From Neckera pumila (Eukaryota; Streptophyta; Bryopsida; Hypnales; Neckeraceae), in assembly GCA_963969595.1 (NCBI GenBank), contig OZ018409.1, forward strand, positions 37,461,282-37,525,281: 64,000 bases of DNA. The letters are read 5' to 3'. The notes beneath the pieces were generated by a model, which saw nothing but the letters and a program-made list of their open reading frames with translations, did not search any database and was not told where the DNA came from. A program made the position numbers and the translations under genes. How positions within the stretch are numbered: the first letter of the stretch is position 1; each line of letters opens with the position of its first letter. Of the stretch, positions 57,837 through 64,000 are shown one piece after another.

Positions 57837-59365
57837 TTAAGACTTAAAGCAATTGATATGAAAACAACAATCTTCCACAATGTGCTGAAAAGAAGCAGTA
57901 ACTGCCTTTTCCAATGGTTCAAAAATTTCTATGTAAATATAAATATGAAAATATTGAATAAAATCGATTAATGTTTAAAATATATATATATATATTATTA
58001 GCTTCCCGTTTTGACATTGAAATAAAAAATAACTAATAGCTTTTGCAATACATATTGGAATGATGTGAAACAAAGCTTCACGTATAGAGTATGATGATTA
58101 GGATCTATCTTAAAAACCTCATTCAAAAATTGCAAAATCTGAAGTCAATAGACCCTATCCAACTTTTCAAAATCCCAAAGTGTGCTCTTTAGTCCTTCAG
58201 GAATTCAATGTAGTCAAATTTATCCCTTTTAATTGATTGAAGAACATTTCATGTGTCAGATAATATAAATAATACTTAGAACAAATATGAAACCCTCCAA
58301 AAACTTGTAAAGTTGCTTAAAAAAACACAGTACCAAATTTTTGGGCATTGAATGGATTATTAACAAAGCATTTAAATTTGCTCCCAAAACAATAAAGGTT
58401 TTAATTTCAACAATACTTGTTATAATCACAAAAACTAAGTTGACAAAAATATGATTAGAAGTTGCACAAAATATGTCAAAAGAAAAAGTAACTATTTGAC
58501 ATCTTACATTTTTACTACAGAGTAATTCATATGGTTGATTGAATTATTCAACTTTGTAAGGAATTTTAACAACATTTTAAATATACATATACGTGTAAAA
58601 ATATAGGTAGTGCAATAATAAATACAAGAACTTTAAGTGAAGGTCAAGGTTGTATCGCTTTATCAATTTTTTTCCTAAAATATAAAGTCTAATTGATGCA
58701 AAAAATATAATTTTATTTTGGACTTCTATATTTTCAACATGCAAAAAAAACATTTGAAAAAATTATTTCCTTATAATTTTGGCATCTTTTTCAAATTATT
58801 TTTAGCCAAACTTGTCGTACAATTAAAATATATGGATATGGTCTATCAACTATAGGCTAATTTTTTTGTTTTGAAGACATTTTAAGATCATTCTATTGGT
58901 TCGCATTTTATAGCACATAGTTGGTGAAGATATTGATGATGAATAATATATAAAAATCAACAAGAAAGACATTGAATTTCATTTATAGAGGTTGAATTTG
59001 TACTAAAGTTTTCAAACATGCAAGTATGGTTTCACAATTTTAAAGTTGACATTTGTGGGCTAAGAGGTTAGTATGGAGTATGGACAAAGTGGCACTATGT
59101 CTCCAAATAAAATGATATTATTTATTATTATAATAATGTAGAATGTTCATCCTTCAAATTCTAAACTACATAATTGTGAACAAATGCAATGGTGTCACTA
59201 ATCCTTTGCTCCAATATTTAAGTGGAAATTTACTTGTTTGCAAATAGAAGTGAATCTTTCCATCTTTCCTTTTTGTTATCTTTTTTCTATATTTTATGGG
59301 TGTGATTGATACTCTAAAGTACACAAAGGAAACCTTTGGCTTCCAAACCCTTTTAACCTTGTAAC
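57837..59365. other. AT-rich gene-free stretch
   Basis: A TA run near 57980-58000 and short frames only. No element ends or protein motifs were recognised. Confidence 0.5.
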
Positions 59366-60170
59366 AATATGGCGGCCTAAAAGTGTCCAATGGATGACAA
59401 AATGAATTTTGGGGCAAGTTCCTATGACCTCAATTTTTTGTGAAACATTTTAAAACTTTTTTAGAAGATAGAAGAATTGATTGGCTTTGGAAAAATACAA
59501 TTTTTATTTCAATTAGTGCCCGGGAGAAAAAGTTACACCACAAAAAGCTTAGAACTGAACTCAACGAGCAGCACAAAAAAAATGCAAAAAGCCAAAACAA
59601 ACTATTAAAAAAAAATCTTAAATTTTTTTATTTTTGTTTATATGTGAAGATTTTATTCATTCTATTTAGACTAGTAGTGAGAAAGTTAAGGACAATCTTG
59701 TTTTGGGGGCTATCTAAGCATCTTCTACAAAAAATAGCTGATAGGATTTGTTTCTAAGTGCAATTTTTTAAATTTTTTACAACTTTTTTTGACAAGGTTA
59801 AATTTGTTTACTAAATTTTTTTGTTTGCAAATTTTTCCCTACACTTTCAACTCAATTCTTCAACACAATTTTTTTTAATTCAAAGTTTGTAGTTCAAAAA
59901 ATTCCACAAGTGGCGGTTAAATTCCTTTGGAATTGCATGCCAACATTAAAAAAAACTTTTTTTCTCCATCTTTGAATGCTAATATCTTCCAATCTATATG
60001 GTCAAACTTCATGAAATTTTTACCACATGATCTTAGGTAAGTGAAGCATAAAATCTCATGGTTAGATTTTAAGGAAAACTTTATTTTTTGCTTTATTGGG
60101 AAATGCAGTAGAAATGGTAGTTTTGAGTGGTTTTTGAAAAAAAAAGTGGCCTCAGTCCTTTAGGGGTTAA
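59366..60170 (+). mobile_element. TTAA element family A, copy A8 (left end decayed)
   Basis: The right end CAGTCCTTTAGGGGTTAA is intact. The left end survives only as GGCCTAAAAGTGTCCAATGGATGACAAAATG near 59372, with the GTCCCC stem destroyed. The interior follows family A order. Confidence 0.75.
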
Positions 60171-60267
60171 GGCAAAAGTGTATCTGTTCATCTTTTAGAA
60201 TTTTTTGTGAAAAGGGAAGGTCTTGCCTAGTAGTTTGACCTCTAATGAGTGCTCTTTGTAATATTTT

Positions 60268-61207
60268 TTAACCCCTAAAGTCCCATTGTCCCCTCAGGGG
60301 ACAAAATGGACTTTGGGTAGGCTACTACGGCTTCAGTATTTGTCATTATTTTTTAAAACTTTTTGTGAAGATAGAAAAATACATTAGCTTTATGGGAATA
60401 GAATTTTTATTTCAATTGGTGCCCGAGAGCAAAAGTTATGGCACAAAAGCTCCCTTTTTTTGGTGCGGCAGGCAGAAATCATCTCACACAATAAAAAAAC
60501 TTTAAATTTTAAAAATTATTTTCTTATAGACTATATTTTTATCTATGTGGGAAGCTTTTATTCATTCCATTTGGATTTGTTATGTGAAAGTTATGGACAA
60601 TCTTATTTTTTGGGCAATTAGAGCATCTTCTTGAAAAAATAACTTGTAGGATTTGTTTCTGAATGCAATTTTCACAATTTTTCAAAAAGAATTGTTTGAC
60701 AAGGCTATGCTTTCTTGCTAAATTAGTCTCACCACTGGGGTCATAGTGTTTTAATCCCATCTTAGAACTATTGATAATTTAGTTTTTTCTTTCAATCTTG
60801 GACCTACTTCTATTCAACAATTTTTTAAAGAATGAAAATCAAGTGTATTTTTTTGGAATTTTTTTTCCTAGATTTTCAACTCAATTATTCAACATAAAAA
60901 AACAAAAACACTCAAAGTCTATATTGCAAATGTTTTTTACAAATGGCAGTCGAAGTCATCTGAAATTGCAAGTTAGTGTTCAAAAAATCAAGTTTTTCCA
61001 ACTTTGAATGCTAATATCTTCTAATCTGTATGGTCAAACTTTATGAAATTTTTACCACACGATTTGAGGTAAGTTAAGTACAATATCCTACGGTTAGATT
61101 CTAAGAAAAATTATTTTTTCTCTTTTCTTAGATAAATGCAGATGAGCTGGCAATTTTGCGTCGTTTTTGACAGAAAAATGCCTTGGGACCATGGATTTAG
61201 GGGTTAA
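60268..61207 (+). mobile_element. TTAA element family A, copy A9
   Basis: TTAACCCCTAAAGTCCC with the GTCCCCTCAGGGGAC stem at left; ATTTAGGGGTTAA at right after GACAGAAAAATGCCTTGGGAC. Full-length. Confidence 0.9.
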
Positions 61208-61665
61208 AGCAAGTGATTCACATGGTATTCCAAAGGATGATTTCCACTAAACAATAAAATGATGATTTTCCACGGCGACCATGCGGATGTTCCAAGGTTG
61301 AAATTAGCTTAAGGTAGCCGACCCCTTTTTGATCCCCCCCCCCCAATTTGGGTGGTATAGGCTATTGCCTTTCCGTGAATTTGTGGCTCAGTTCCAGGAG
61401 CAGTTGTGGCGTATTATGATTGGCTGCAAGATAGTCAATATTGCAACAAGCCCTTGGTTGATTTTGCAATCATCTTATGGTCAAAAATAGAATAGTCAAC
61501 ATCACCATTATAGGTCCAAGAGAATCTTCTACTAAAAAATTCATAGTAATTACATTTAGTGTAATAAAATTCTGGAAAAATATGCAATTCCTTCCGAACT
61601 CTATTTTTGTATGTGGAAAAAATTCCACATTAAAAAAAAGTTGTGCTCCAAATATGTGTAATTGC

Positions 61666-62608
61666 TTAACCCCCCAAACACCCAAACACCATTTTCTGGC
61701 AACATAGCAATTTTGGGCAGCTCACTGTGAATGGAGTTTTTATTTTTTTTCTTTAAAATTTTCACACAATATTTTCCCAAGGAATAACTTTAAGGCCTAA
61801 CAATTTTCATAACTTTTGATTGCACGGTTAAAAAGTTATTGTATGATATGTGATTTTCAATGCTCGGTGGATAGCTCAAAAAATTCTTAAAAAATCACTT
61901 TTTAAGAAAATAAAATTTGAAATTGGTTCTTTAGATTTGTATATACATAGAAATCTTTGAATTATTCCATTTTGATTAATGAGATGAAAAGTATGAGGAG
62001 TTTTAGTTTGCGGATAGTTATGGAATCTCTACTCTAAAATAAACTTTGAAGTCCTTTATATAATTCAATTATCAATATTTTTGAAAAAATAAATAAAAAA
62101 ATAGGGTGCAGATTGTTTATTACAACATTACAACCATTGGGATTGGCATTTTTCAATTCCATAATTAAATTCTTAACAATTTAGTGTTTTGAATAATTAT
62201 GTACTTCTTTCTACTTACTTATTTTTTCCTATATGTTGTACAATTCCAAATGATGTGAAAATTTTCAAGTATACAACCAACTTTACTTCAAAAATGAATC
62301 TAAAGAGTAACCACCATTTTGACATTTTTTTTATACAAGTGTGACCTTGTGAAATGCAGCTGCCCGGATTTTTGCAAGGACAAAAAAAGGATTTTTCTCA
62401 GTTCAAACACTAATATCTTGCAATCTGCAAGGTGGAAAATTCTGAAATTTTTTCCACATCTTCTCAAACCAATGCACTACAAGATCTTAGATCTTACGGT
62501 TTACATGTGTCCAAAAATGATTTTTTTCTAAAATTTTGTACTTGTATTAGAAATGGCAGTTTTGGAGTGTTTTTAGTGAAAACATAGTTAAATACATTTA
62601 GGGGTTAA
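61666..62608 (+). mobile_element. TTAA element family B, copy B5
   Basis: TTAACCCCCCAAACACCC to ACATTTAGGGGTTAA, collinear with B2 (GGGCAGCTCACTGTGAATGG, CTCTACTCTAAAATAAACTTTG, ATCTTGCAATCTGCAAGGTGG). Non-coding. Confidence 0.87.
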
Positions 62609-63330
62609 GTGGTTGCAAATGGGTAGGCTACCTTATTCCATTCCAAGACCCCACTGCACCCAAGTGTCCATAGGAATGGAATGGAATGGAATGAAGCATG
62701 CACACATAAGTTCAAATAGTTTTTTTGTGTTTGCAGGAGTCCATAACTTACTAGAAAAACAATGATTGACTGGTGTGGCAGTACACTGCAACAACATCCT
62801 ATCTCTGAATGATATGGAGAGCAGGACAATGGAAGCTCAGTTCTCAAGGTCTGAGTCCAGCTTTAAAGGAATATGAATGATGTTTGGAAGCTCCTGTTCC
62901 AAGGGGTCCAGCTTTGGATGGAGGTCATTTTTTTCCTTTTCCTTTGAAATAATAATAAATCAGTGGATCACGATCACGATCATGGACCGATCAACACTGC
63001 AGACGCCAACAATTGCAACTGGAATTTGAATACTAAACTTATAAAATTTCTGAACTCCATGTGACTGAGATTGGACATGCACGCAGAACTATAGCCAGCC
63101 GCCTACCTTAAATTGCGAAATCTGACTTTGTAAGTTACTGACTCAGCTTAGTCAGCTGCAGCAATCCCTAAATTGGCTAAAATAACTGAATTCCGTTACC
63201 AAAAAAATCCTTGTGCTACTAATACATTGTAAAAGAGGGCCTTTAGTGGAGACATTTTAGTCAAAATTGCAACAAACAATAGAATTTGATAGCCAATTTG
63301 CAACTTCTTCTACATTGAAATTAGCATCTA
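62609..63330. other. Gene-free stretch
   Basis: A GGAATx4 run at 62674-62693 is the only marked pattern. No gene supported. Confidence 0.5.
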
Positions 63331-63408
63331 CAGTAGAACCTCTCTTGGTGTATAGTCTGGAGATTATGCACTAAGAGAGGTTTATGTAATAGGAGAGGTT
63401 CTGTACTG
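63331..63408. mobile_element. Possible pogo-like (Tc1/mariner) MITE remnant
   Basis: CAGTAGAACCTCTCTT at left and AGGAGAGGTTCTGTACTG at right are inverted. The left is preceded by TA. CAGTA-GAACCTC ends resemble pogo/Tigger-type termini. Only about 80 bp remain, and the right flank is AA rather than TA. Confidence 0.4.
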
Positions 63409-63493
63409 AACATTGGCTAACGTAGGCCTCCAACTACTGTTCACAAATAAATGCTTCAAAGTACTACCTCTCTTACTGCATATTATGCACTAA

Positions 63494-63911
63494 GAGCATC
63501 CCCACTCTAGGCACGGCCAAATGGCATAGCCAGGGAGCACTTAGAGTGTCATTTGACCAAGCCCGGCCCATGTGCCCCATGGCAACATGGGTTACGAACA
63601 CGGGAAACCGGGTTTACACGGCCCCCAAGTGCTACCTCATGAATGCCTACTCGGGGAAAGACATTCATTAATGAAAAGGTCTCTCGAAACTTGGGGAATA
63701 AATGAAAAGGTCTCTTGAAACTTGGAAATAAAGATAAAATAACTCATATTGAGCCGCAAGCAAGACTCTTCATTTGGCTGGGTGCTCTTCAAATTTGGCC
63801 GTGCCCGGCCATTTTTTGGCCCTTGCCGTGCGTGCCGTGGGGCATTCATTATGGCCAGGCACGGCCATTTGCCTAGTTTGAGCCACTTGTTGAGTTGGAG
63901 TGGGGATGCTC
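63494..63911. mobile_element. PIF/Harbinger-like MITE with GAGCATCCCCACTC ends
   Basis: GAGCATCCCCACTCTAGGC mirrors GAGTTGGAGTGGGGATGCTC. TAA flanks both sides (63491-63493 and 63912-63914). The interior is GC-richer with CACGGCCA repeats and non-coding. Confidence 0.78.
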
Positions 63912-64000
63912 TAAGGGCACCCCCATGCCTAACGCGCCAAGGAGGGGCACCAAGTGCTACCTTGGCGTGTGGATTTGGAGAGTGAGGCTCACTACTCTTG
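63912..64000. repeat. Fragment of a further MITE-like repeat, cut by the window end
   Basis: TAAGGGCACCCCCATGCC..GCCAAGGAGGGGCACCAAG..GGATTTGGAGAGTGAGG resembles 21040-21120 (GCCAAAGAGGGGCGCTAAG..GAATTTGAAGAGTGGGG). Its other end lies outside the window. Confidence 0.5.

Noticed and set aside
1..64000. LTR retrotransposon bodies (gag-pol, long terminal repeats)
   Set aside because: No reverse transcriptase, integrase or protease motifs and no long direct terminal repeats were noticed, which is unusual for plant repeat DNA but not proof of absence.

Overview
The window looks like nuclear DNA of a land plant, probably a spore-bearing one (bryophyte, lycophyte or fern). It is AT-rich and repeat-dominated, has introns with GT..AG borders and scattered TTTAGGG-type motifs, and contains one clearly intact gene. 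The organism cannot be named from the sequence. No bacterial gene order, rRNA or CRISPR array is present.

Only one gene looks functional: an intronless F-box protein of about 385 residues on the minus strand at 9877-11034, sitting in a GC-rich island. Everything else recognisable as protein is decayed transposon coding sequence. (1) 3709-6720 is a hAT transposase pseudogene of the ZNF862-like kind, inside a 5.6-kb element with GGCCTC..GGAGGGCTGCTCCA inverted ends. (2) 29288-40816 is an 11.5-kb DNA transposon with about 23-bp inverted repeats and a 4-bp TCTG target duplication. It carries a DDD transposase pseudogene (+) and a convergent RING-finger gene (-), also broken. The 4-bp duplication and the D..D..D signatures fit the Sola superfamily.

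Most of the remaining DNA is layers of small non-autonomous transposons. Two related families, called A and B here, have TTAA target duplications and TTAACCCCTAAAG ends (piggyBac-like, or another TTAA-specific superfamily). There are about ten A and five to seven B copies. Two CACTA-type elements (CACTAGTAGAAAA ends, 3-bp duplications TTA and TAT) lie at 48.7-54.4 kb, and a 190-bp miniature with the same ends lies inside one of them. A large palindromic foldback family (D) occurs seven times. PIF/Harbinger-like MITEs with TAA duplications (25.1 and 63.5 kb), TAAGGTGGG-ended MITEs, tRNA-like sequences and several minisatellites complete the picture.

Layout: 0-2 kb D and B repeats; 1.9-7.5 kb hAT-bearing element; 7.5-12.7 kb F-box gene and flanks; 12.7-25 kb nested TTAA and foldback repeats; 25-28.5 kb MITE cluster; 28.6-41 kb a B element split by the Sola-like transposon, itself hit by an A element; 41-45 kb AT-rich DNA without genes; 45-64 kb nested A, B, CACTA and foldback copies. 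Insertion order can be read directly in several places: B3, then Sola-like, then A4; outer A3, then inner A3; CACTA C1 with foldback D5, then B4, then CACTA miniature C3.
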